From positions 1-64,000 of the forward strand of contig JACZTL010000015.1 in assembly GCA_022573715.1 (NCBI GenBank): DNA of 64,000 nucleotides. Direction: 5' to 3'. This DNA comes from Bacteroidota bacterium. Lineage in GTDB: Bacteria > Bacteroidota > Ignavibacteria > Ignavibacteriales > Ignavibacteriaceae. How positions within the stretch are numbered: the stretch's first letter is position 1; each line of letters begins with the position of its first letter. Position numbers and translations under genes: made by a program. Positions 15,912 to 24,600 of this stretch are shown here, one piece after another. A model generated the notes under the pieces. It was not told the origin of the DNA and did not search any database. It saw only the letters and a list, made by a program, of their open reading frames with translations.

Positions 15912-17234
15912 TTATGCAAAAGTGTTCTCGTTTAAGATTGAATTTTCCATTTCAGGATTTTGTTTTTTGAATTCTTCTAAAATTGCTGGTTCATAGTTCT
16001 TATAAAACTCTGGGTCAAAGTTGGCTTCTCTTAAATTATGGACTACGTAACTGACTGTTTTCTTTTCTTTAATCCAATTCTCAAAAACTTTATGTCTTAA
16101 TCTTATACCATAAACATTTACTCCTACAATGGAATTATCATCTTCTTTGTAAACTATTCTTACAGAGTGTTTCATATCAGAGTCCTGCCATAAAAAAGTT
16201 TTTTCACCTTCGCGTTGTACGTTACTTACAAATCCGTAAGTTTGGTATTCTATATCCAAAAATTTAGCAGAATTAAACCAGACACCTCTATCATACTTTG
16301 TTCTGTTTCCACAAATGATATTTGCAAGTGCTTCACCGTGCATTTTGCCTGTGTACCAAAGTTGTTCAAATCTGTTTCTTCCACCTTCTCTATTTGATTT
16401 TATTTCGACACAGTCACCTGCAGCATAAACATCGGAAATATTAGTTTCAAAATATTCATTTACAAGCACGCCTTTGCCGGTTTCTATTTTCGAATCTTTA
16501 ACTACATCAATATTAGGATGAACACCTGGAGTTAAACCGACAAACTGGCATTCAATTTCATCACCTTCATCGGTAATCACGGCTCTAACTCTACCGTTTT
16601 CACCGGCAAGTATTTCTTTCAGATTAGTTTTTAACATTAAATCAAATCCGTGCTGTAATATTTCTTTGCATATTAATTGCGAATCTTCTTTAGGGAGAAT
16701 ATTGTCCCAGTAATAGTATTCCCTTATTAAAAAAGTAACGTGAATATTTCTCGAATGAAGCATTTCGGCAAGTTCTATACCTATCAGCCCTCCCCCAATA
16801 ATTACAGCGTGTTTAATATCTTTTGTATTTTCTTCCAATAACTTTAAATCTTGTAATGTAATTAATCCTTGAACGCCTGGTAAATCCTGTCCTGGCCATC
16901 CGAATTTATTGGTATGAGAACCTGTAGCAATAACCAGTTTATCATAATTAATAGTTTCGCCGTTATTCATAATTAGTAATTTGTTGTCGGTATCAATTCT
17001 ATCAACGTGTGCATAAACCAGGTCAATTCTGTTCTTTTCCCAAAACCAATCTTCGTAAGGCTTTGTGTCTTCAAATCTCATATGTCCCATGTAAATATAC
17101 ATTAAAGCAGTTCGAGCGAAGAAATATTTTGATTCGCTCGAAATGACAGTGATTTTCATATCATGCTGCTTGCGTACATTTCTTGCTATTGTTATTCCAG
17201 CAATACCGTTGCCTATAATTACAAGGAGTTCCAT
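15912..17234 (-). CDS. FAD/NAD(P)-dependent oxidoreductase
   Basis: A 440-residue two-dinucleotide-binding flavoprotein. The FAD site is near the N-terminus (IGNGIAGIT), the NAD(P) site is GGGLIGIELAE (about 147-157), and the second FAD motif includes VYAAGDCVE. The fold resembles the reductase half of NirB and rubredoxin or ferredoxin reductases, with an extra C-terminal region of about 90 residues. A GTG at 17243 is an alternative start, but the glycine motif follows the ATG at 17234 at the normal distance. The gene is paired with the polyferredoxin (11 bases), so it probably passes electrons between NAD(P)H and that membrane protein. An 8-bp palindrome falls inside the coding region (17111-17142). 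Confidence 0.82.
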   Translation of the reverse strand: MELLVIIGNGIAGITIARNVRKQHDMKITVISSESKYFFARTALMYIYMGHMRFEDTKPYEDWFWEKNRIDLVYAHVDRIDTDNKLLIMNNGETINYDKLVIATGSHTNKFGWPGQDLPGVQGLITLQDLKLLEENTKDIKHAVIIGGGLIGIELAEMLHSRNIHVTFLIREYYYWDNILPKEDSQLICKEILQHGFDLMLKTNLKEILAGENGRVRAVITDEGDEIECQFVGLTPGVHPNIDVVKDSKIETGKGVLVNEYFETNISDVYAAGDCVEIKSNREGGRNRFEQLWYTGKMHGEALANIICGNRTKYDRGVWFNSAKFLDIEYQTYGFVSNVQREGEKTFLWQDSDMKHSVRIVYKEDDNSIVGVNVYGIRLRHKVFENWIKEKKTVSYVVHNLREANFDPEFYKNYEPAILEEFKKQNPEMENSILNENTFA

Positions 17235-17327
17235 AATATCCACGTAGAGTTTAATAATTTTGAATGTTAATATTAATTAAAATAAGAATAAATAGTGTCG
17301 TTGTATTTACAAAGATATTAGATGCTA

Positions 17328-18884
17328 TCATTTTTTTATTTTAAAAACGGAATCAATCACTGTACCGTCAACCCACTTAATTATAGCAATAATTTTGTTT
17401 TTATCAATTTTGGGTTCCGTAGGTGCACCACCACAAATTTGATAAACTTCTTCTTTTAGTTGAGTTATAGCCTTTAAAGGAAGATTAGATTTCTTAACTT
17501 TTTTAATGAGATCCTGTCTTTTAGGATTTATTGCTATTCCGCGTTCCGTTATTATTACGTCAATTAATTCTCCGGGTCCGCAGAGCGTAGTAACTTCGTC
17601 AATAATAACGGGTATTCTATCTCTGAAAGAAGGGATAGCTAAGATTGTACATTTTGCATAAAGACAGTTCTGCCAACCGCCAATTCCGTGAAGCAAATAT
17701 CCGTCGGAGTGACTTACAACATTGGCATTAAAATTAACATCAACTTCCGTAGCACCTAATACCGTTACGTCTACCATTGATGCAAAGTTACCTTTACCGT
17801 GAAAATTGTAACTGGTAAACGGACTTGTATTTAAATGGTTTGGATTATCTCTCATACTCCTTACACCTTCAAGGTCAAAAGTTTGTCCGTCAAGTATGTA
17901 GTCCGTTAAACCTTCTTTGAGGATTTCAACAAGGTATTTTGTACTGCCGCCGCGCATAAATCTTGCTTTTACATTTTTCTTTTCCATTCTTTCTTTTAAG
18001 TAAAGAAGGAAGGCAAGATTTGTTCCCCCGGCTCCGGCTTGAAGAGAAAATCCGTTTTTCATTATACCTGCTTCATCTATGAATTTAGCAACGTATTCAG
18101 CAATCAGGAGTCTATCAGGAGATTTAGTTACTTGAGTTGTGCCGGAAACAATTTTTGACGAATCACCCAACGAATCAACTTTAACCACAAAATCAATATT
18201 GTTACCTTGAATCTGCCAAGGTACACAGGGGAAGGGAACGAGATTATCAGTAACCACAATAACTCTGTCGGCATATTCCGAGTCAGCCAAAGCAAAACCC
18301 AAAAGTCCGCAAGCGGATTTACCTGTTACCCCGTTTGCATTTCCGAAAGAGTCAGCTGTTGGGGAAGCAATTACAGCAATGTCAATATGAACTTCTCCGT
18401 CCTGCACAGCAGAATATCTTCCTCCGTGCGAACGCAGAACTCCCACTCCTTTCATTTTTCCTTCGGATGCGAACCTGCCTAAAGGGCCGTTCATACTTCC
18501 TTCGATGTGATGAATTGTGCCGTCTTTCAAATATTTAATTAAATGACTGTGTACGGGGAATGAAGCACTTGGAAACCAGCGTATGTTTTTAACACCCATT
18601 TTTTTAATTGTATCGAACAGAAAATTTGTAAGCGCATCTCCATTACGCAAATGATGGTGAGTTGAGATTGTCATCCCGTTTTTTAGTCCTGCTTTTTTAA
18701 GTGCTTCTGTTAAATTATTAACGAGCTTGTTACCGTTTGAGGGAAAATCTATACACGATCGAATAGGGGTACCAATTTTATTCCCTTTAGGTTTATATTT
18801 ATTTACACCTTTAAATGGAATTTGTTTTTGTCCGTTAATTTCTGTTGGGACTAAGCGTCCTGATGCGTTTTTTGTAAATATCAT
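17328..18884 (-). CDS. citF: Citrate lyase alpha subunit CitF
   Basis: CitF is the acyl-carrier transferase of citrate lyase, exchanging acetyl on the carrier subunit for citrate to give citryl-carrier. The 518-residue chain shows the family landmarks: THHHLRNGD, EGSMNGPLG, VLRSHGGR, a long GNANG/GKSACG segment, AGAGG, and DEVTTLCGPGELIDVIITERGIAINP near the end. Length is normal. It is the last lyase gene of a minus-strand cluster; the fused CitD-CitE gene lies upstream, with a small four-helix-bundle gene between them. The usual accessory genes citC, citX and citG are not in the window, so activation of the carrier must be encoded elsewhere. Citramalate or another citrate analogue is a possible alternative substrate. 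Confidence 0.9.
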   Translation of the reverse strand: MIFTKNASGRLVPTEINGQKQIPFKGVNKYKPKGNKIGTPIRSCIDFPSNGNKLVNNLTEALKKAGLKNGMTISTHHHLRNGDALTNFLFDTIKKMGVKNIRWFPSASFPVHSHLIKYLKDGTIHHIEGSMNGPLGRFASEGKMKGVGVLRSHGGRYSAVQDGEVHIDIAVIASPTADSFGNANGVTGKSACGLLGFALADSEYADRVIVVTDNLVPFPCVPWQIQGNNIDFVVKVDSLGDSSKIVSGTTQVTKSPDRLLIAEYVAKFIDEAGIMKNGFSLQAGAGGTNLAFLLYLKERMEKKNVKARFMRGGSTKYLVEILKEGLTDYILDGQTFDLEGVRSMRDNPNHLNTSPFTSYNFHGKGNFASMVDVTVLGATEVDVNFNANVVSHSDGYLLHGIGGWQNCLYAKCTILAIPSFRDRIPVIIDEVTTLCGPGELIDVIITERGIAINPKRQDLIKKVKKSNLPLKAITQLKEEVYQICGGAPTEPKIDKNKIIAIIKWVDGTVIDSVFKIKK

Positions 18885-18984
18885 TTTATTGTCATTAATT
18901 GTTTGTCAATAGTTATTCGTCATTAGTCAATAGTTATTAGTTAGATATTTTTTTACCAATTGAATTAATATATGAATTTAATTT
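18885..18984. repeat. AT-rich low-complexity spacer with GTCAATAGTTATT repeats
   Basis: The 100 bases between citF and the four-helix-bundle gene contain repeated words of the type GTCAATAGTTATT and GTCATTA. The spacer on the other side (19300-19393) has the reverse complement (AATGACTATTGACAATT). The small gene is therefore bracketed by loosely inverted, drifting repeats. No promoter or terminator is clear. Confidence 0.45.
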
Positions 18985-19299
18985 TTAAGTTAATTTATAT
19001 AAATCTTCTTCAATTTCTTTACTTTTATTGTTTCCAATTAATTTTCTATTAATTGCTTTTGTTAACCAAGTTTTAGTTTCATAGAGAGAACCACGAGCAT
19101 AATAGCAAAATAATTTATTTTCTTTATAATGATATCTTCCGAATTCTTCCGATATATTAGCCGCAATTGAATCTGATGACTTAACAATTTGTGTACCTAT
19201 TGAAAACTTATCAAAATTTTCCCAAGTAATAACAACATCTCTAATGTCTTCAGCTATTTTCATTGATATTTGATAAACTTCCAAATCCTTAATATTCAT
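18985..19299 (-). CDS. Four-helix-bundle protein (23S rRNA intervening-sequence type)
   Basis: A 104-residue protein of the small four-helix-bundle family first found in 23S rRNA intervening sequences. The typical opening DLEVYQISMKIAEDI, the QIVKSSDSIAANISEEFGR core and the ARGSLYETKTWL segment are all present. The family forms pentameric helical bundles; its cellular role is unknown. Here it is free-standing and interrupts the citrate-lyase gene pair. It is bracketed by related AT-rich repeats that suggest it inserted secondarily. The gene is on the same strand as its neighbours, so it does not break transcription. No evidence links it to citrate metabolism. Confidence 0.85.
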   Translation of the reverse strand: MNIKDLEVYQISMKIAEDIRDVVITWENFDKFSIGTQIVKSSDSIAANISEEFGRYHYKENKLFCYYARGSLYETKTWLTKAINRKLIGNNKSKEIEEDLYKLT

Positions 19300-19393
19300 A
19301 ACAATCCCCAGAATTAATTAACAACTTCTACAATTGACCAATGACTATTGACAATTATAATTTCATAGTAATATTTCAATTTAATTCAATTTG

Positions 19394-20554
19394 TTATTCA
19401 ATGATTTTCACCAACTCCAAAACTCTCATCGCTCTTTTTACTACCGGAGGATCTATCATTTTACTTCCAAGTGAAACAACACCAAGCCCTTTCTTTTCTG
19501 CTTCATTGAAGGCTTCGACAATTTTTTTTGCCTTTTCAATTTCTTCATCAGTTGGAGCGAAAGCTTCGTGCACAGTATTTATTTGTCTAGGATGAATGCA
19601 ACCTTTTCCTTCAAATCCAAGTGCTTTTGCTTCTAATACACTTTCTCTTAAACCCTTCATATTGCTTACATCAGAATATACTGTGTCTATGGCTTGAATA
19701 CCGGCAGCTTTTGCTGCATTGACTATCATTGAGCGGGCGAATAAGCTTTCTTTGCCTTCTTCTGTTCTTTGCGTACCTATGTCTGCTGTGTAATCTTCAA
19801 GTCCTATTGTTAAAGCACAATTAAGTTTTGATGCTAAAGCGATTTTATAAGCGTTTATTACTCCCAATGCGCTTTCAATTATGGGCATAAGAAAAATATT
19901 GTTTTTAACTCCAAAAGATTTTTTTAAACGATTTACTTCATCTTCTATTTCTTTTACCTGTTCTGCAAATTCACACTTTGGTATTAAAATAACCTGCACG
20001 CTGTGAGGGATAATAAATTTTAAATCTTCTATTCCTGTCGGTAATTGATTTATTCTCACCATTCTTTCCGAACCGTAAAAATTAACGCTTCTCAATGCAT
20101 TTCTGACCAATAATTTTGCGGCATCTTTTTCTAAAGGTGCAACGCTGTCTTCCAAATCCAAAATTATACCGTCAGGTTTGTGTAGTCCCGCATTGATAAA
20201 ATATTTGGGCTGATTGCCGGGCAAATACAACCTGCTTCTTCTCAGCCGGTTTATTTTTGTGTTCGATATATTTTCTTTTATTGTAGGGAGGAGATATTCT
20301 TTTTGAACTTCCGGATTTAATTTTTTTACAGCATATTCAAAGCGAGCGGCAATAACAAAGGGAAGTGCACCGTAATCTTCAAGCAAGATATGTGCATTCT
20401 TAATTTCAAAGAATTTGCACATTTCTTTAATTTGCTTGACGATGGATCCTCCGTACATTGCAGATACTTTGCTGTTCACAGTAATGTTTAATCCACCGGC
20501 TTTTTTTATTTCGATATTAAATTTGCAGTCAGATCTTATTTTGATTGGAGCCAT
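19394..20554 (-). CDS. citE: Fused citrate lyase carrier (CitD) and beta subunit (CitE)
   Basis: A 386-residue fusion. Residues 1 to about 88 align with CitD, the acyl-carrier subunit that bears the phosphoribosyl-dephospho-CoA arm. An RSD around Ser8 occupies the place of the arm-bearing serine, and the LEDYGALPFVIAARFEYA segment matches the CitD end. Residues from about 105 are a full CitE: RRSRLYLPG, LDLEDSVAP (Glu135/Asp136, metal site), the glutamate of PIIESALG, IGLEDY, and GKGCIHPRQI. CitE cleaves citryl-carrier to oxaloacetate and acetyl-carrier. The two are normally separate adjacent genes (citD, citE). CitF is encoded downstream across a small inserted gene. Ser8 as attachment site is inferred by alignment from memory. 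Confidence 0.85.
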   Translation of the reverse strand: MAPIKIRSDCKFNIEIKKAGGLNITVNSKVSAMYGGSIVKQIKEMCKFFEIKNAHILLEDYGALPFVIAARFEYAVKKLNPEVQKEYLLPTIKENISNTKINRLRRSRLYLPGNQPKYFINAGLHKPDGIILDLEDSVAPLEKDAAKLLVRNALRSVNFYGSERMVRINQLPTGIEDLKFIIPHSVQVILIPKCEFAEQVKEIEDEVNRLKKSFGVKNNIFLMPIIESALGVINAYKIALASKLNCALTIGLEDYTADIGTQRTEEGKESLFARSMIVNAAKAAGIQAIDTVYSDVSNMKGLRESVLEAKALGFEGKGCIHPRQINTVHEAFAPTDEEIEKAKKIVEAFNEAEKKGLGVVSLGSKMIDPPVVKRAMRVLELVKIIE

Positions 20555-20612
20555 TTTATTTTGTATTGATAAATTGTTGTATTGTTTTATTGCTGTGTCA
20601 TTTTATCTTTTC

Positions 20613-20636
20613 GATGTAACTGTATGGCCTTACATC
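20613..20636. repeat. Small inverted repeat between prpD-like gene and citDE
   Basis: Perfect 7-base arms, GATGTAA and TTACATC, with a ten-base loop. They lie in the 107-base spacer between the MmgE/PrpD gene and the citDE fusion. No T-run follows on the minus strand, so termination is unlikely. It could be an RNA stem or an operator. Related words (TTTTATTG and CAATAAAA) flank it, giving a larger imperfect dyad. Confidence 0.35.
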
Positions 20637-20661
20637 AATATAACAATAAAACGATATTTCC

Positions 20662-22095
20662 TTAAACAGTTAACTTTTCCATAAATTCGTTTGCTTTCAT
20701 TTCTTCGCAATTTAAAATCATTTTTTTTATTTCACGTTGTTTTTCTTTGCCTAATATTTCATCTGAAAGTGAGTTAAATTTAATTTCCAAATCTTCCATT
20801 GTCATCGGTTCCCTTGGATCTCCTTTTGGGTATTCCCGGTATTCCGAAAATTCTCTTCCATCTTTCGTCTTAATTATGACTTTTGAAGGCTGCTTTTCAG
20901 GAAACATCTTATCAAATTCTTCCGATGCTTCTCCTTTTATCTTATCAATTATTTCCCAAATTTTCGGGTCTTTTAGCTTTTCCTCAGAAAAAGAATGTGT
21001 AGTAACTTTACCGTCAACAATTGCAGCTGCAACACAGTATGGAAGTGAATGGTCTGCAGTTTCCCTCGATTCGGGACGGTATTTATGCGGGTCAAAAAGT
21101 ATATCACATGCACGGGCTATCGTGGTTATTGTTACCGAATCAATCTCGTCATATTTAATATTATTATTTTTTACAGCATTTAATACTGCTGTTATATGAA
21201 CGTGGGAAAGTGCTTCGCATGGGAAGGCTTTCATGCTGCATTCCATAATTTTGTAACTGTCTCCAAGTCCACCCAATAATCTATCCAAATTCCATTTCCA
21301 CTCTTCTTCAAATTCTCTTCCTCCCATTTTAACAGCATTTAATTTTTGTTCTTTTACATCCCACCCAAAGAAGCAATCCATAAATCCTTCCTTACCTTCG
21401 AAGATAGCTTCCGTACCGGTATAGCCTTTTTGTGCCATCAGTGCTGCAAACACTCCGCTTTGTACAGCCATAGGGTCAACTGTATTTTTCATCATTGTTA
21501 ACTTACCTGCTGTAGGACACCCGATTGTGTGGTTGTGTGAACCACTTATGCCAATTGCATTTACCATTTGCTCTACATTTAATCCCAATAATTTACCGGC
21601 TACAACCGGAGAAACAAATTGTGTGAGAGTAGCGTGATGCCATTTTCTCTCTCGTATTCCCGGTACCGCAAACTCGCAAAGTCTTTGTTCAAATTCATAC
21701 GCAAGTACAATTGCAACAATTACATCTTTCATTGCAGTATTGACAAGTTCGCCGACAGATAAAGCCGCCGGTATTAAATCAGAAGGGTGTGAAGGATCTT
21801 CTTTCCAATAAATATCGTTAAAATCCAATGCCCTTATCATTAAAGAATTTACAAGCGTTGCATTAACTGCGGGGATTTTTTCTCCGAAGCCAATTAGAGT
21901 TGCTTCTTCTTTACCACCCATATTTTTGTAAATATCTCTTAAAATGTTTAAATCTTTAGTGTGGTAACCTCCGTAGGCACAGCCTATGGAATCATATAAA
22001 TATTTTTTTGTTGCTTCGACAACTTCTTTGGGAAGGTCTTCAAATTTTAAGTTGATTGAGAATTCGGCGATTTGACGTGAGATAGATTTTTCCAT
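20662..22095 (-). CDS. MmgE/PrpD-family dehydratase
   Basis: A 477-residue member of the family that contains 2-methylcitrate dehydratase PrpD and cis-aconitate decarboxylase. Visible landmarks are the N-terminal LYDSIGCAYGG, MIRALDFNDIYW, PSDLIPAALSVGE, the WHHATL motif, GISGSHNH, KAFPCEALSHVH and ADHSLPYCVAAA. PrpD-type enzymes dehydrate methylcitrate, and E. coli PrpD also acts on citrate. Here it stands directly behind a homoaconitase-like gene (7-base gap) and ahead of the citrate lyase genes, with no prpB or prpC. A role in dehydrating a citrate-like acid in the same pathway is the simplest reading. It is not clearly PrpD itself, so no symbol is given. Confidence 0.85.
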   Translation of the reverse strand: MEKSISRQIAEFSINLKFEDLPKEVVEATKKYLYDSIGCAYGGYHTKDLNILRDIYKNMGGKEEATLIGFGEKIPAVNATLVNSLMIRALDFNDIYWKEDPSHPSDLIPAALSVGELVNTAMKDVIVAIVLAYEFEQRLCEFAVPGIRERKWHHATLTQFVSPVVAGKLLGLNVEQMVNAIGISGSHNHTIGCPTAGKLTMMKNTVDPMAVQSGVFAALMAQKGYTGTEAIFEGKEGFMDCFFGWDVKEQKLNAVKMGGREFEEEWKWNLDRLLGGLGDSYKIMECSMKAFPCEALSHVHITAVLNAVKNNNIKYDEIDSVTITTIARACDILFDPHKYRPESRETADHSLPYCVAAAIVDGKVTTHSFSEEKLKDPKIWEIIDKIKGEASEEFDKMFPEKQPSKVIIKTKDGREFSEYREYPKGDPREPMTMEDLEIKFNSLSDEILGKEKQREIKKMILNCEEMKANEFMEKLTV

Positions 22096-22102
22096 ATTAC
22101 TC

Positions 22103-24037
22103 TTAATTATTATTTATCAATTTCTTCTTCACCCAATTGTTCAAACCTCCTACGGCAATCAGTTCCTGTGCTGCTTTTCCGAGCGGGTCAAATTCATAAA
22201 CTTTATTGTTAAATGAAGCATTTGATTTTTCAAAATCGATAGTTATCAATTGCCCCGTATTTACTGTAAGCTTTTCTGTTCCGTATTTTGCTTTTATGTC
22301 ATTTACAAGTTCCGGAATTTCTATTAATAAAAATCCGTTGTTGAAAGCGTTTCTTTTGTAAGTTTCACTGAATGAACCGGCAATTACTAATTTTATGCCT
22401 TTGTACTTTAATGCAGTTACTGCCTGTTCACGTGAGCTTCCGGTTCCAAAATTATATCCGCCGACAATTATATCTCCATCTTTTGCAATTTTTTGAAATT
22501 CGGTATCGTAATTTTCCATTGCGACTTGTGCTTGCTGTTCGGGTGTAAAATCGTCAATGTAAGTATATTTTCCGGGGTAAATTCCGTCCGTATTTAAATT
22601 ATCCTGATAACAAAAAAGTATATTACCTTTTATTTCATTAGGGAAACCGGGAATAATATCTACTGAAATTTTATCTTTTTCTTTTGGGCTATTTACTTTT
22701 ACTTCTTCGTATGTAATTAATGGGCAATATTCCCATACATAATCTATATAACCTGCAATAGCCGAAGTAGCAACTACTGCAGGTGAAGCCAAATATGAAT
22801 GCGCTTTAGGTGAACCCATTCTCCCTTTGTAATTTCTGTTTGTTGCTGATATTCCTACTTCACCGTCTTTGAGCAATCCTATACCCAAACCAATACAAGG
22901 TCCGCAACCCGGAGGCAATGGAATTGCTCCTGCTTCTATCAAAGCATTCCAATCACCTTTCAATTCGCTTTCCTTTTGAACTTGGGAAGAAGCAGCGGCA
23001 ATGTAAAACTCAACTCCTTCGGCAACTTTTTTACCCCTCATTATTTCCGCAGCCTCGTGTAAATCACCAACTCTGCTGTTAACACAAGATACAAGATACG
23101 CTTTGTTTATTTTTATTTTTTTGGATTTCAAATCGCACATTGTTTCCATTCTTTTAACGGTATCGGGTCCAGATACTGAAGGCAGTACCGAAGATAAATC
23201 AAGATTGATTTCCTTTGAATAATATGCGTCTACATCTGCAGTTAACTTTTCATATTCAAGTTTACTAATTTTCTCCTCGTTAATTCTTTCATTTTTACCG
23301 TAATTATTTAATCTGTTGTGTAACCATTCAATAGTTATTTCGTCGATAGGAAACACCCCTGCCAAAGCGCCCCATTCGGTTGTCATATTCGCAATGGTCA
23401 ATCGGTCATCTATCGAAAGATTTTTTATGCCCTCACCTGTAAATTCTATAACATCATTTAAAACTTCGTCTTGGTTATAACGACCGCAGAGTGTAATTAT
23501 TACATCTTTGCCGGAGACTCCTTCGTTAAGTTTACCGTAAAGATTTACTTTTGCAATCGGCGGAACTTTCCACCAGGTTTTGCCGGTTGCCCAAACCGCG
23601 GCGGCATCTGTTCTAACTATGGGAGTGCCTAAGCAACCTAGTCCGCCGTACATATTTGAGTGGCTATCCGAAGCAACAACCATTGTACCCGGCCAGGCAA
23701 ATCCTTCTTCGCACATAATTTGATGACCTATACCTCTGCCGGCGGGATAAAAATGAGTGCCCATTTTATTTGCAAATTCTTCAATCTTTTTATATTTAGC
23801 TAAATTTTTCTCGCTTTTATCCTGCACATTGTGGTCTAATGTAATTACTACTTGTTTAGGGTTATGAATTTTTTGTGCACCTATTGCATTGAATTTCGGA
23901 ATTATTGCCCCAGTGTTATCGTGAGTCATAACATAAGCCGGGCAGATATATATGAAATTACCGCTTTGGATTTTTTGATTAGGTTGCAACTCATCGGCGA
24001 ATAATTGGGTAATTTTTTCTGTTAGAGTTTGGTTCAT
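22103..24037 (-). CDS. Single-chain homoaconitase-type hydratase (Lys4-like)
   Basis: A 644-residue 4Fe-4S hydro-lyase with large and swivel domains in one chain. The cluster cysteines are Cys318 (SCVNSR), Cys378 and Cys381 (CGPC). Long conserved blocks (VMTHDNTG, DSHSNMYGG, GTPIVRTDAA, TGKTWWKVPPIAKV, IANMTTEWGAL, NTDGIYPGKYTY, FGTGSSREQA, and the C-terminal GGLNNWVKK) match fungal mitochondrial homoaconitase Lys4 far better than AcnA, AcnB or LeuCD as I remember them. I chose the ATG at 24037 because AAAAGG lies six bases before it; a GTG at 24070 overlapping the upstream gene is possible. Function would be reversible hydration of aconitate or homoaconitate. No homocitrate synthase lies nearby, so citrate-like substrates are likely. 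Confidence 0.88.
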   Translation of the reverse strand: MNQTLTEKITQLFADELQPNQKIQSGNFIYICPAYVMTHDNTGAIIPKFNAIGAQKIHNPKQVVITLDHNVQDKSEKNLAKYKKIEEFANKMGTHFYPAGRGIGHQIMCEEGFAWPGTMVVASDSHSNMYGGLGCLGTPIVRTDAAAVWATGKTWWKVPPIAKVNLYGKLNEGVSGKDVIITLCGRYNQDEVLNDVIEFTGEGIKNLSIDDRLTIANMTTEWGALAGVFPIDEITIEWLHNRLNNYGKNERINEEKISKLEYEKLTADVDAYYSKEINLDLSSVLPSVSGPDTVKRMETMCDLKSKKIKINKAYLVSCVNSRVGDLHEAAEIMRGKKVAEGVEFYIAAASSQVQKESELKGDWNALIEAGAIPLPPGCGPCIGLGIGLLKDGEVGISATNRNYKGRMGSPKAHSYLASPAVVATSAIAGYIDYVWEYCPLITYEEVKVNSPKEKDKISVDIIPGFPNEIKGNILFCYQDNLNTDGIYPGKYTYIDDFTPEQQAQVAMENYDTEFQKIAKDGDIIVGGYNFGTGSSREQAVTALKYKGIKLVIAGSFSETYKRNAFNNGFLLIEIPELVNDIKAKYGTEKLTVNTGQLITIDFEKSNASFNNKVYEFDPLGKAAQELIAVGGLNNWVKKKLINNN

Positions 24038-24066
24038 ATGAATCCTTTTAAATTTTATTTGTCCTT

Positions 24067-24600
24067 TCACATCTTAAACGGTTCAAAACTTACAAAATCT
24101 GCGTGGTGAACAATAATTGCCTCTACGCTTCTTTTTTCCAAATCTCCTTCTTTTGAATGATATGCAATTATGTGCTGCACTTCAACAGGTAAACTAAACC
24201 TATCAGCAATAGAAACACCGCTGAAAGGATGACGCAAAAGTTTTCCAGCTTTACTTGTGGTTAACTTTCCTTCAACTTTATCATATTCAATTAATTTTCC
24301 TATGTCAATTAATATAGCACCAGCAATTAATGTGTCCATATTTATTTCAATTTCGTCGCCGAAGTTTTCTTTCATTCTGTTTGCGATATCAACAGAGAGC
24401 TGTACCGCAGTCCTTTTGTGATTCATAAAACTTATTTTGCAATCTTTTAGTAGTAATGAAAAAGGTATTTCTTCCAAATCCTCTATTGATAAAACGCTGT
24501 TTTCAATTGCATAAATCCAGCACTGTAAAACTTTTTCTTTCAGCTCGTTATTTTTTATCCAATTTATTTCAGGCCAAATTTTTAATACTTTATCTTTCAT
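24067..24600 (-). CDS. HD-like protein with degenerate HD motif
   Basis: A 177-residue protein resembling HD-domain phosphohydrolases. The expected order can be followed: a first His in MNHKRTAV, then AGAILIDIGKLIEY where the classic HD pair reads ID, then RHPFSGVSIA, HIIAYHSKEGD and IVHHADF. The first His of the HD doublet is thus replaced, while the Asp and the later His residues remain. Metal binding may be altered or lost. It lies between the dehydrogenase and the homoaconitase-like gene, overlapping the latter's possible GTG start, and is very probably co-transcribed. No known step of citrate metabolism needs such a protein. A regulatory or repair function is only a guess. Confidence 0.75.
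   Translation of the reverse strand: MKDKVLKIWPEINWIKNNELKEKVLQCWIYAIENSVLSIEDLEEIPFSLLLKDCKISFMNHKRTAVQLSVDIANRMKENFGDEIEINMDTLIAGAILIDIGKLIEYDKVEGKLTTSKAGKLLRHPFSGVSIADRFSLPVEVQHIIAYHSKEGDLEKRSVEAIIVHHADFVSFEPFKM

Noticed and set aside
17111-17142. Perfect 8-bp palindrome TTCGAGCG / CGCTCGAA
   Set aside because: It lies inside the flavoprotein gene and encodes an ordinary part of the protein (ISSESKYFFART). It resembles words seen in dispersed repeats, but the coding explanation is sufficient.
20662-22095. Calling this gene prpD of a methylcitrate cycle
   Set aside because: prpB and prpC are missing and the neighbours are citrate lyase and a homoaconitase-type enzyme, so only the family is assigned.
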